Positions 16,321-24,976 of a stretch of DNA of 64,000 bases are shown one piece after another. The position numbers and the translations under genes were made by a program. Position 1 is the stretch's first letter. Each line of letters opens with the position of its first letter. The notes under the pieces were generated by a model. It was not told the DNA's origin. It did not search any database and saw only the letters and a list, made by a program, of their open reading frames with translations. Origin of the DNA: GCA-2718815 sp963578105 (GTDB lineage: Bacteria > Planctomycetota > Planctomycetia > Pirellulales > Pirellulaceae); the NCBI GenBank assembly GCA_963578105.1, contig CAUZBP010000004.1:82924-146923 (forward strand). The letters are read 5' to 3'.

Positions 16321-17187
16321 TTAGGGAAGCAGGTCGGGTGCAGGGCGCGATCTTGGTGAGGGAGCCGTAAATTGATGGATGAAGTGTTGAAGTGCGGCGT
16401 AGTACTCGCCAGACTGCGTTGAGTTGTGCGTTCCACCAGGAATCGTGACCCACTGCTTGGGGCCCGGAACGGATGCGTGAAGCCTTCTTCCTAACTCAAA
16501 TGGAATGATTTCATCCCTGTCACCATGGCTCTGCAGGAGGGGACCCGGATAAGACTGTATCCTCGTCAACGAGTCCAATTGAGTCCTGATCAGCCAACGG
16601 ACCGGGAGCCAGGGATAAAGGGTGGCCGCGGCGTCGGGCAGACTGGTGAAAGTGCTCTCCAGCACCAGGCCAAGTGGTTGCTCTGCGGCGGCTAAGGCGA
16701 CGGCCACCGCGCCTCCCAGGGAGCGTCCCATCAAGATCATGTCCGCCGGCGTGATGTCCGCCTGTTGGGCAAACGCAGTCCGGGCCGCGCGGGCGTCCAG
16801 TAAGACGCCCGCTTCGTCCGGGTGACCTTCGCTGCGGCCGTAACCTCGATAGTCAAAAATAAAGACTGCGGCATCCAGGTGGTTGTGAAGGATTCGCAAC
16901 AAAAATTCCCGGTCCGCCAGATGGCCCGCATTACCATGGCAGTACAGGATGTAAGCCCGTGGCTGCTTGTGGGGTAGGTACCAGGCGTGTAATTTGGTTC
17001 CGTCGGTGGCAGTGAAGTGGACGTCTTCAAACGGGATTTCACTCGGGTTCCAGTTTCCCTCGGGGTAACATCTGGGATGGAAAATCAATCGTTCTTCGAA
17101 AATCATCAGGAGGGCACCGATTGAGACGTAGGTGAGCGCGAGGACGCCAAGAAGTAGGAGCACATTCTTATAGCCCTTGGACCACAT
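16321..17187 (-). CDS. Membrane-anchored alpha/beta hydrolase (ABHD13/BEM46-like)
   Basis: Serine hydrolase of the Bem46/ABHD13 type. An N-terminal transmembrane helix (VLLLLGVLALTYVSIGALLM) anchors it, followed by the typical EERLIFHPRCYP strand. The oxyanion loop is ILYCHGNAGH, the nucleophile elbow GRSLGGA, the Asp lies in HGDRDEIIP and the His in GGTHNS, so the triad is complete. The YRGYGRSEG motif is also standard for the family. The catalytic domain probably faces the periplasm; substrate unknown. A TTG five codons upstream (17202) is an alternative start; the ATG at 17187 is used. It converges with the small membrane protein gene. Confidence 0.85.
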   Translation of the reverse strand: MWSKGYKNVLLLLGVLALTYVSIGALLMIFEERLIFHPRCYPEGNWNPSEIPFEDVHFTATDGTKLHAWYLPHKQPRAYILYCHGNAGHLADREFLLRILHNHLDAAVFIFDYRGYGRSEGHPDEAGVLLDARAARTAFAQQADITPADMILMGRSLGGAVAVALAAAEQPLGLVLESTFTSLPDAAATLYPWLPVRWLIRTQLDSLTRIQSYPGPLLQSHGDRDEIIPFELGRRLHASVPGPKQWVTIPGGTHNSTQSGEYYAALQHFIHQFTAPSPRSRPAPDLLP

Positions 17188-17296
17188 CGGTTTAACAGCC
17201 AAAACACAGGTTTTTATGAAAGGGACTGCTCGACGAGGTTCGCCGTGACCTTATTTAACATTCCCAATCCACGGTGACGCTCAAAGGAAGGGTTCC

Positions 17297-17309
17297 AGGC
17301 CGCTGGCCT
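17297..17309 (-). terminator. Hairpin overlapping the lipoprotein stop codon
   Basis: AGGCC / GGCCT form a perfect 5-bp GC-rich stem with a 3-nt loop, starting within the TAG stop at 17308. No U tract immediately follows. Confidence 0.35.
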
Positions 17310-17949
17310 AGTTGCCGAAAGAGAGTCCCCAACTGAATCCGGGCCGTTGGTGGGGATAACAGTGCTGCTGATGACCGTAGTGAGGACTCCAGGTGGGTAA
17401 AAAGTGGGGACCACCGTAGTAGTGTTCTTCGACGATGACCGGAACTTGTGATGACGGTGGAATGCGCGGTATCGGTGGAGCTTGCATGGCCTGCAAAACT
17501 CCGTCACTCACTCCCTGTTGGCTCAGCTCAATCAGATTCTGCGTTGTGAGTGGCCTTGCAATCCCATGCCTGGCAATGTGTGTTTGTATCACTTCATCAC
17601 TCAAGCCGGCCTGGCTCATCGAAATCACGTCGTCCTTGGTAACGGCTCCCGCCAACTGGCGTCCCAGGTGTTGTTCGAACAGCGTCTGATTGCGGGCTTC
17701 GACGTCATCCATGTGACTCCCCACGGCTGCGCCTGTCAGCGCGCCCAGCGCTGCACCCAACAAGGCGTTCTCGCCCGTGTTGCTGTTACCTTTGCTCAGG
17801 GCTGTTCCCAGCCCGGCTCCGGCCAAACCACCGAACAAAGAAAAGTCCCGTGTGTTTTGGCGACTCCGGTAGGCAGTAGGCGTCTGGCATCCAATCAGGC
17901 AGACCAGGAGTGCCACCGCCAGGTACTGCAGAGCGTGTGAGTGTTTCAT
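17308..17949 (-). CDS. Glycine-zipper lipoprotein
   Basis: 213 residues. The signal peptide ends in a lipobox (LIGC), so the protein should be lipid-anchored at Cys21. A glycine-zipper region follows, FGGLAGAGLGTALSKG and NALLGAALGALTGAAVGS, with G/A every fourth residue as in outer-membrane-inserting lipoproteins. The middle has DDVISMSQAGLSDEVIQTHI and NLIELSQQGVSDGVLQAM, two copies of a short helical repeat also found in other planctomycete lipoproteins. The C-terminus is rich in His, Pro and Tyr. Probably an envelope protein; no biochemical role can be given. It has a 105-base gap before the hydrolase gene on the same strand. Confidence 0.8.
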   Translation of the reverse strand: MKHSHALQYLAVALLVCLIGCQTPTAYRSRQNTRDFSLFGGLAGAGLGTALSKGNSNTGENALLGAALGALTGAAVGSHMDDVEARNQTLFEQHLGRQLAGAVTKDDVISMSQAGLSDEVIQTHIARHGIARPLTTQNLIELSQQGVSDGVLQAMQAPPIPRIPPSSQVPVIVEEHYYGGPHFLPTWSPHYGHQQHCYPHQRPGFSWGLSFGN

Positions 17950-18199
17950 GGGTGCATGTTACCAGCGGGGAGGTCCAGAAAATTGTCCAGCCATAATCTG
18001 AACATCGACGCGACGGGCCATGGGACTGCTCTCAAAAGGCTCGAATCATCGCGAGCCGGATAGGCGTCGTCAAGAGAGAATGCACCAAAGACATTGGTTA
18101 GGCAGGCAGGTCGGCAGCAGGGCTAGCGTTTCTCCGGCCTGCCGGACTCTTGCTGCTTTCCACCTGAAATGTCGGGTTGGGTGCTTGCCGGTCGTGGTT

Positions 18200-19660
18200 T
18201 CAGGCCAGTACTTCTTTCAACACGTGGCCACCGACGTCGGTCAGTCGGTGGCGTCTTCCTTGATATTTGAAAGTCAGCCGTGTGTGGTCAATTCCGAGGC
18301 AACGAAGAATCGTGGCCTGCAGGTCGTGGACGTGGACCGGATCACTGGTGATGTTGTAGGAAAAGTCATCGGTCGCACCGTAGGTCATTCCCGGACGAAT
18401 TCCACCCCCCGCCATCCAAACCGTGAAGCAGCGGGGATGATGGTCCCGGCCATAGTCGTTGTGAGTCATGCGACCCTGGCAGTATACCGTTCTACCGAAC
18501 TCGCCACCCCAAACCACGAGCGTATCTTCCAGCAGGCCACGTTGCGCCAGGTCCTTGACCAGTGCGGCAGAACCCTGGTCGGTGTCATCACATTGTTTGC
18601 TGATTCCATCGGGTAATTTTCCATGTTGGTCCCAGCCACGATGAAAGAGTTGGACGAAGCGGACACCGCGTTCCACCAGTCGGCGAGCCAGCAGGCAATT
18701 GGCAGCGAAAGTTCCAGCCTGCCGCGAGTGGGGGCCGTAGAGCTTGAAAATATGTTCCGGTTCGCTGGCGACGTCTGCCAGTTCAGGAACGGCCGACTGC
18801 ATGCGATAAGCCAGTTCATACTGGGCGATGCGTGTTGCGATTTCCGGGTCGCCGTGTTGTTCCAGCTTCAGCTGGTTGAGTTCCGCCAGGTCATCCAGCA
18901 TCCGGCGTCGCTCGGTGGATTCAATGCCGGGGGGATCGGAGAGGTAGAGCACAGGATCTCCGACGGAGCGAAACTTTACTCCCTGGTACTTGGAGGGCAA
19001 GAATCCGTTGCCCCACAGGCGATCGTAGAGAGGTTGTCCGGACGATCCGGAGCCTTGCGAAATCAGTGCCACGTAGGCGGGAAGATTCTGGCTGTCGCTG
19101 CCGAGTCCGTATGTCACCCAGGAACCGATGCTGGGCCTGCCGGCCAATTCGGCCCCGGTCTGAAAGAACGTGATAGCCGGATCATGATTGATGGCCTCGG
19201 TGTGCATCGATTTGATGAAACAGAGCTGATCCACGACTTCGGCTGTGTGCGGCATCAGTTCGCTGACCCATGCTCCGCACTTTCCGTGCTGGGCAAACTG
19301 AAAGATACTTGGTGCGATGGGGAAATGTGTCTGAGACGCCGTCATGGTCGTGAGACGTTGGCCCTGCCGAACCGACGCGGGCAAATCGTTCCCACGCAAG
19401 CCGGAGAGTTTGGGCTTGTAATCAAACAACTCTAGCTGGGACGGTGCGCCGGATTGAAATAAATAAATCACGCGTTTGGCTGTGGGGGGCAGGTGCAGGC
19501 CGTGGGCTGGGATCTTGGCATCGGCAGAGGCCGGCGCAGTTTGTCCGTCTTGGGCCAGGAGGCTGTGAATCGCTGCGGCACCGACACCGGTAGGGACGCC
19601 CCACAGGAATTGCCGGCGATGCATTTCTCCAAGTGACGGGGATTTCGTGAAATGGTTCAT
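18200..19660 (-). CDS. DUF1501 protein with Tat signal
   Basis: 486 residues of the DUF1501 family, an alkaline phosphatase/sulfatase-like fold common in planctomycetes and usually paired with DUF1549/DUF1553 proteins. The N-terminus has a twin-arginine motif (HRRQFLWG) and a hydrophobic stretch, so it is likely exported folded. Family landmarks: YLFQSGAPSQLELFDYKP, the TYGLGSDSQNLPAY segment, VWGGEFGRTVYCQ near two thirds, and RDHHPRCFTVWMAGGG with YGATDDF near the end. The catalytic function has not been shown for the family. It lies 92 bases after the PSCyt1/DUF1549/DUF1553 gene on the same strand, the usual arrangement. Confidence 0.9.
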   Translation of the reverse strand: MNHFTKSPSLGEMHRRQFLWGVPTGVGAAAIHSLLAQDGQTAPASADAKIPAHGLHLPPTAKRVIYLFQSGAPSQLELFDYKPKLSGLRGNDLPASVRQGQRLTTMTASQTHFPIAPSIFQFAQHGKCGAWVSELMPHTAEVVDQLCFIKSMHTEAINHDPAITFFQTGAELAGRPSIGSWVTYGLGSDSQNLPAYVALISQGSGSSGQPLYDRLWGNGFLPSKYQGVKFRSVGDPVLYLSDPPGIESTERRRMLDDLAELNQLKLEQHGDPEIATRIAQYELAYRMQSAVPELADVASEPEHIFKLYGPHSRQAGTFAANCLLARRLVERGVRFVQLFHRGWDQHGKLPDGISKQCDDTDQGSAALVKDLAQRGLLEDTLVVWGGEFGRTVYCQGRMTHNDYGRDHHPRCFTVWMAGGGIRPGMTYGATDDFSYNITSDPVHVHDLQATILRCLGIDHTRLTFKYQGRRHRLTDVGGHVLKEVLA

Positions 19661-19752
19661 GGTGCAGAGCAGTGATTCGGGTGTTGGAATTGTGAGTTTA
19701 CGGGAAGAACTTTCTCTTCAATCGTTTGTCAGGTGCGGTGACCGCTGGTTCC

Positions 19753-22700
19753 TCATTCCCTGGTGATGACTTCATCCAGGTTCAGAAGCATATTCATCAC
19801 CAATGTATGGGCCGCCAAGTCGGTGGCATTCAGGGACGGATCCGGTGTTGAATCGCCGGATTCAATAAGTTTTTGAGCTCGATCCGGTTCGTCGCCGTAC
19901 CGTTGTCGGTGGAACTGGAGCGCCGACTCCAAGACCTGCAATTCTCGGGAACTGGGCCGGCGCGAAGTGACCAGGCGAAAGGCGTGTGTGAGGCGCTGCG
20001 CGTCGTCCGGTCCGCCTTCCAGCAGGGCCCGTTCTGCAAGTGCCCTGGACGCTTCGACAAAAGTCACGTCATTCATCAACGTCAGTGCCTGCAGTGGGGT
20101 ATTGGTACGAGACGTGCGTACCGTGCAGATTTCGCGAGGTGCGGCATCCATCACCAGCATGCTTGGTGGGGCTACCGTTCGTTTCCAATAGGTGTACAGA
20201 CTGCGTCGGTAAAGGTCGGGTCCTTTGTCCTGCACATAACGGGATTCTTCCAGGGTCAACTCGACCCAGAGTCCCGCCGGTTGATAAGGCCTGACGGAGG
20301 CCCCGCCCAGTTGTTGCGTCAGGAGGCCGCTGGCGGCCAGGGCCTGGTCGCGAATCATGTGGGCTGACATCCGGTACCGGGCACCCCGTCCCAGCCAGCG
20401 GTTTTCCGGATCTGCTTCGAGTCGGTCGGGCGAAACCCGTGACGTCTGCCGATAGGTGGCACTGCTCACAATCCAACGTTGTAGCCTTTTTGAATCCCAT
20501 CCGGCTTGCGGTAGTTCGACCGCCAGCCAATCCAGTAATTGAGGATGGCTCGGTTTTTCTCCCTGCGAGCCGAAGTCCTCCGCGGTTCGCACCAGTCCCT
20601 GGCCAAACAGTAACTGCCAGACCCGGTTGACGGCAACTCGAGCGGTCAACGGATGGGCCGGATCAACCAGCCACCGCGCCAAAGCCAGTCGGTTTCGCTC
20701 GACGTTGTCGGGCAAGGAAGGGAAACAGGTAGGAACATTTGCCTGAACTTGTTTGCCGGGGGCGTCATAACGTCCGCGGTTGAGCACGAAGGTTTCACGC
20801 GGCGTTTTCAATTCCTGCATCACCATGACCGTACCGATCGCGTCCTGAAACTGCCGTCGGCGATGTTGTAAAATGACCCAATGCTGGCGCGCATCGCGGA
20901 TTGCCTGCGGCGCGTGAAACTCGATGAAGTAACGACGAAGTTTCAAGGACTGGTTCTCGCTTCGTTTGCCTCGTGGCAGGGCAAGGATCTGCTCGATCGA
21001 TTGATCGGTTGCCAGCAGGCGGGCTGTTTCCTGTGACAACTGCGAGTCGAACAGTCGCACGTCGTCGATCAGGCCATGAAAGCGGTACTGTGTTCCGCGG
21101 GCGCCGATCCGCAGCGGGTCGGGAACCAGGAACGGTTGTTGTAAATCGTCGACAATAATTTCCAATGGAACCAGGTCGCCGTCAATATGAAGACGGACTC
21201 CTTGAAACACGCGTGTTCCGTCGTAGGTGACCAGAAGGTGGTGCCACTTATTTGCGGGAAAACTATCGACGCTGCGGACTCGAAGGCAATCATCCAGCCA
21301 GCGGCGAACCAGATGAATGTGCCAGTGTCCGTCAATCAGTTCGACGCTGTATCCTTTTTGTTCATCGGTGTCCGATTGCATCTTGGAGACAATCGTGCCG
21401 CCAGACCCACCTTCAGGATGTACCCAAGCACTGATAGAAAATGCGTCATCGTAGTCAAACGTTGCCACATCTCCGACTTCCAGGTAACGCGTTCCATCGA
21501 AGTGCCCCGCTTGTCCCAAACGACCTTCACGAAAAGTCGCATCTCCTTCCCAGCGGGGTTTTAAATCGTTGGCACTGCTTCCAGTCACGGAGTGGGCATC
21601 GTCCATTGTCAACTGGATCACGGGTTGGCCGAGCAGTTGGTCGTCATTCTGTAATTCAGCGATTTTAAATTCAGCTTCCCACGCCACTTGGGCCGCCTCG
21701 AGCTGAGCTGCGTGTTGCTCCATATGAAATTCAGCCTGTTCGATCTTGCGATCCAAACGGGCGAGCGCTTCTGCCTGGTCCCGGGTGGGGGCTTTGATGT
21801 GGGGAATCGAATTTCCCCATTTGCGGGCTTTGCCACGTTCAGGCACGTTGTTGAAAAAGGCAAAGAATTCATAAAACTCGCGCTGGGATATCGGATCGTA
21901 TTTGTGGTCGTGGCAACGGGCGCATCCCAGGGTGAGCCCCAACCAAACGGTTGACGTGGTCTCCACACGGTCCACGACATATTCGACACGGTATTCTTCC
22001 GGGATGATGCCGCCTTCTGCATTGCCGCGATGGTTGCGGTGAAAACCCGTGGCGATGAGCTGATCCAGGGAAGGGTTGGGAAGTAAATCTCCGGCACACT
22101 GTTCAATCGTGAATTGGTCATAGGGCATTCCGGAATTGAAGGCCTCGATCACCCAGTTGCGCCAACGCCACATTTGGCGTGGCCCATCCATCTGATAGCC
22201 ACTGGTGTCGGCGTAACGGGCCGCGTCCAGCCACTGGACGGCCATCCGTTCCCCGTAGCGTGGCGAGGCCATCAGGCGATCCACCAGACGCTGGTAACTG
22301 GCTGGGGACGAATCGGTGACAAAATTGTCGATTTGATCGACCGTCGGAGGCAGTCCTGTTAAATCCAACGAAAGTCGTCGAATCAAGGTTTCCTTGTTTG
22401 CCTCGTCCGAAGGTGTCAATTCCAAGCTTTCCAGGCGCGAGAGGACAAACGAATCAATGGGATGACGCAGCCAGTTGCCGCGTTGCACGTCAGGTAGTGG
22501 CGGCCGCTGCGGGGAGGTAAGGGACCAGAGTTCGTTCCAGTTGGCACCCCCATCAATCCAGCGGCCGATTAATTCAATTTCGTTGGATGTCAATTGCCGA
22601 TTCGTGTCGACCGGCGGCATGCGCTGGTCCGGATCGGAATGCGTGATGCGCACGTAAAGCTCGCTTTGCGAGCGATCACCGGGCACGATGGACTGTTGAC

Positions 22701-22920
22701 CGGAGAGATCCGTAAAGGCGCCTTCACGGGTGTCCAGTCGCAAATCGGAATCCCGTTGTTCCGCGTCCGGTCCGTGGCATTGAAAGCAAGCATCGGAGAG
22801 AATGGGTCGCACGTCACGTTGAAAATCAATGACTGCTTTGGAATCGGCATGCAGGTATGCCAGCGGTGTACTCACCAGGCAGCAGGCGATCCACCCAAGC
22901 CGGCGCGGCCAAAAACTCAT
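19753..22920 (-). CDS. PSCyt1-DUF1549-LamG-DUF1553 multidomain exported protein
   Basis: 1055 residues. After a signal peptide (start MSFWPRRLGW, chosen for GGAGGGG seven bases upstream of the ATG at 22920) comes the planctomycete cytochrome domain with a heme-type CFQCHGPD motif. The DUF1549 domain follows (LTGLPPTVDQIDNF, SPRYGERMAVQWLDAARYADT) and ends with a second heme-type motif, CARCHDHKYDP. A LamG/concanavalin-like domain is inserted next (AGHFDGTRYLEVGDVATF, then FSISAWVHPEGG and DDVRLFDSQLS). DUF1553 closes the protein (VAVNRVWQLLFGQGLV and NTPLQALTLMNDVTFVEASR). Such proteins are thought to work in the periplasm in polymer breakdown with electron transfer; that is unproven. Forms an operon-like pair with the DUF1501 gene. 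Confidence 0.92.
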   Translation of the reverse strand: MSFWPRRLGWIACCLVSTPLAYLHADSKAVIDFQRDVRPILSDACFQCHGPDAEQRDSDLRLDTREGAFTDLSGQQSIVPGDRSQSELYVRITHSDPDQRMPPVDTNRQLTSNEIELIGRWIDGGANWNELWSLTSPQRPPLPDVQRGNWLRHPIDSFVLSRLESLELTPSDEANKETLIRRLSLDLTGLPPTVDQIDNFVTDSSPASYQRLVDRLMASPRYGERMAVQWLDAARYADTSGYQMDGPRQMWRWRNWVIEAFNSGMPYDQFTIEQCAGDLLPNPSLDQLIATGFHRNHRGNAEGGIIPEEYRVEYVVDRVETTSTVWLGLTLGCARCHDHKYDPISQREFYEFFAFFNNVPERGKARKWGNSIPHIKAPTRDQAEALARLDRKIEQAEFHMEQHAAQLEAAQVAWEAEFKIAELQNDDQLLGQPVIQLTMDDAHSVTGSSANDLKPRWEGDATFREGRLGQAGHFDGTRYLEVGDVATFDYDDAFSISAWVHPEGGSGGTIVSKMQSDTDEQKGYSVELIDGHWHIHLVRRWLDDCLRVRSVDSFPANKWHHLLVTYDGTRVFQGVRLHIDGDLVPLEIIVDDLQQPFLVPDPLRIGARGTQYRFHGLIDDVRLFDSQLSQETARLLATDQSIEQILALPRGKRSENQSLKLRRYFIEFHAPQAIRDARQHWVILQHRRRQFQDAIGTVMVMQELKTPRETFVLNRGRYDAPGKQVQANVPTCFPSLPDNVERNRLALARWLVDPAHPLTARVAVNRVWQLLFGQGLVRTAEDFGSQGEKPSHPQLLDWLAVELPQAGWDSKRLQRWIVSSATYRQTSRVSPDRLEADPENRWLGRGARYRMSAHMIRDQALAASGLLTQQLGGASVRPYQPAGLWVELTLEESRYVQDKGPDLYRRSLYTYWKRTVAPPSMLVMDAAPREICTVRTSRTNTPLQALTLMNDVTFVEASRALAERALLEGGPDDAQRLTHAFRLVTSRRPSSRELQVLESALQFHRQRYGDEPDRAQKLIESGDSTPDPSLNATDLAAHTLVMNMLLNLDEVITRE

Positions 22921-23497
22921 CGTAACCCCTCCAGACGACAACGTGGTTCCACTCTATTCTAATGTGCCAAGGCGAGTTTGGCGAGGAGATATAAGTGTCT
23001 GCCGCAGTTGACGTTGTATGAGGAATCCGGAGTTCACGGAGGTGCCAAATGGCTTGGCCGGAGCCTGGCTTGGTTGACCCGCAGTACATCGTGAGAAGAA
23101 CATTCGCCCGTGGCTTGCGAACGAAAGGCGTGTGCGTCATGGTGCTGGTTCATGCGGTGCAGGCCCGAGTTGCCGCAGCTGGCCCGCTCGGCCTAAGTTT
23201 TGCGAGTCGACGCAAGTCCCCGGCGGCTCACCGGTTGGATGACAGCTGGAAATGCGTAAATGCCGCAAAGTCAAAAAAAATGGAGAAGCGGGTCGGTAAC
23301 TGCTTGCTCTCGGCCAGGCCAGACTTTAAAATGGCAGCAGTAGGGATTTGCGGCCGCTTGCAGCCTGACTGCTAAAGTGCCACCATTTCACTTGGCCCGA
23401 GTTGACCTGGGTCACAGGGTGGTAAAACTTGGTTCCACGGTTGCGCGGCAGTTCCTTTTGAAAAGGTATCGCCGTTTTTTTTTTGAAAGAAGCACCC
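22921..23497. other. Intergenic region, divergent genes
   Basis: 577 bases between the start of the PSCyt gene and the PLP enzyme gene. It should contain two divergent promoters. A NotI-type GCGGCCGC palindrome is at 23350-23357, and CCTTTT g AAAAGG (23454-23466) forms a 13-base inverted repeat about 30 bases before the PLP gene. No riboswitch consensus was recognised, and no reading frame here has convincing coding character. Confidence 0.45.
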
Positions 23498-24709
23498 ATG
23501 TCGAACCAGAAATCACTTTCTCAGTCTGCATCCCAGCGGCAGCTTTCGACGACGGCTATCCACGGCGGTGAAAACAGGCAAAAGTCGGGGGACAGTATCA
23601 CCGATCCCATCTTTTGCGCCTCCACCTACACGTTTTCCGACACCGACTCCGTCATACAGTACATTGAGGAAAAGTTGCCGCGAGAAGAGTACGGGCGCTA
23701 CGGGAATCCGAGCGAAAGGGTGCTCGAAAAGAAGTTGGCGTCGCTGGAAGGTGGCGAGGAAGCGTTGCTTTTTTCCAGTGGGATGGCGGCCATCGCGGGA
23801 CTTCTGATTTCCAAGCTTAACCAGGGCGACGAGATCATCTTCTTTGACGAATGTTATCACCGCAGCCGTGAGTTTTGTGTCAAGCATCTCTCGCGGTTTG
23901 GTGTTGTGACCAAACAGGTAAAGACGAGCGATTATAAGGCGATGGAGGCTGCGATTTCTCCTCAAACCAAACTCCTCGTGAGTGAATCGCCGACCAACCC
24001 TCATCTCAGTGTTGTTGATCTGGATCGGTTTGTGGAAATAGGTCAGAGGCACCAGATCGAGACCCTGATTGATGCCACCCTTGCCACCCCTTACAACTTG
24101 CAGCCAATTGCTGCGGGTGTCGACTACGTCCTGCACTCGGCCACTAAATACATGGGAGGGCACAACGATCTGTTGGCCGGAGCAATTATCGGATCCTCTT
24201 CAAAACTTGAACCGGTTCGTAATTTGCGGGGAATCATGGGGTCCGTCAATTCACCTCACAATGTTTATCTTCTCTTGAGAGGCTTGAAAACCTTTGAATT
24301 AAGGATGCAGCGTCACAACGCGAACGGCCAGGCCGTGGCCGAATTCCTGAACACGCATCCGCGGGTGGAACGGGTCCTTTATCCGGGCCTGGAGAGCCAT
24401 CCCCACCATGATCTGGCGCGACGAACGATGCAGGGTTTTGGTGGGCTGGTGACGTTCCTGGTCAAAGGGGCGGATTGGCGCGCCACGGCCGATATTGTCG
24501 ACGCCGTGGAGTTGCCCCGGATTGCCCCCAGTTTGGGAGGAGCCGAGTCTCTGATCGAACAACCCCTCGTAATGAGCTACTATGAGTGCACTCCGCAGGA
24601 ACGCCGGCAGTACGGAATTCCTGACAATATGATTCGCATGGCTTGTGGCTTGGAGAACGCTTCGGACTTGATTGATGATCTGGCCCAGGCGCTGGATAAG
24701 ACAGCGTAA
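23498..24709 (+). CDS. Trans-sulfuration-type PLP enzyme (cystathionine gamma-synthase family)
   Basis: 403-residue Cys/Met-metabolism PLP enzyme. The Schiff-base Lys is about residue 217 in HSATKYMGGHNDLL; the Asp that binds the pyridine nitrogen is about 192 in IDATLATP; ESPTNP precedes it. The YGRYGNPSERVLEKKL segment takes the place of the usual YSRxGNPT motif, and the loop DECYHRSREF departs from the common DxYGGT pattern, so substrate preference may differ from a standard cystathionine enzyme. It may act in methionine or cysteine synthesis. The ATG at 23498 starts a natural MSNQKSLSQ tail; a TTG five codons upstream is rejected. A second family member follows 267 bases later. Confidence 0.85.
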   Translation: MSNQKSLSQSASQRQLSTTAIHGGENRQKSGDSITDPIFCASTYTFSDTDSVIQYIEEKLPREEYGRYGNPSERVLEKKLASLEGGEEALLFSSGMAAIAGLLISKLNQGDEIIFFDECYHRSREFCVKHLSRFGVVTKQVKTSDYKAMEAAISPQTKLLVSESPTNPHLSVVDLDRFVEIGQRHQIETLIDATLATPYNLQPIAAGVDYVLHSATKYMGGHNDLLAGAIIGSSSKLEPVRNLRGIMGSVNSPHNVYLLLRGLKTFELRMQRHNANGQAVAEFLNTHPRVERVLYPGLESHPHHDLARRTMQGFGGLVTFLVKGADWRATADIVDAVELPRIAPSLGGAESLIEQPLVMSYYECTPQERRQYGIPDNMIRMACGLENASDLIDDLAQALDKTA

Positions 24710-24824
24710 CTGCAGGACCGTGAAGACAGAAGGGAATGAAACTCAGGTCCTGTTTCAGGAGCAAGTTGGCCGGGGTATTCACGCCGGCTGAGCAACCTCA
24801 GTTGGGACTCCCGGGTCTCCACGC

Positions 24825-24863
24825 GCCGGTGATGACGCAGGCCGGTGATGACGCAGGCCGGTG
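24825..24863 (+). repeat. 16-bp tandem repeat between the two PLP enzyme genes
   Basis: GCCGGTGATGACGCAG is present as two exact tandem copies (24825-24840, 24841-24856) plus a seven-base partial copy. It lies about 115 bases before the second gene. Confidence 0.9.
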
Positions 24864-24976
24864 CGGTCCGTGCGACTAAAGTATGAACGTACTGCAAAAT
24901 GTTGTTTTGAATTCAATCGGTACAAAAGTGTTTCACCGTTCCCTAGTGCAAGTTTTTCAGGACTTTCCAACGTCTC

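Noticed and set aside
23049..23375. 108-residue plus-strand frame in the intergenic region before the PLP genes
   Set aside because: No ribosome binding site, no domain and a composition unlike the neighbouring genes.
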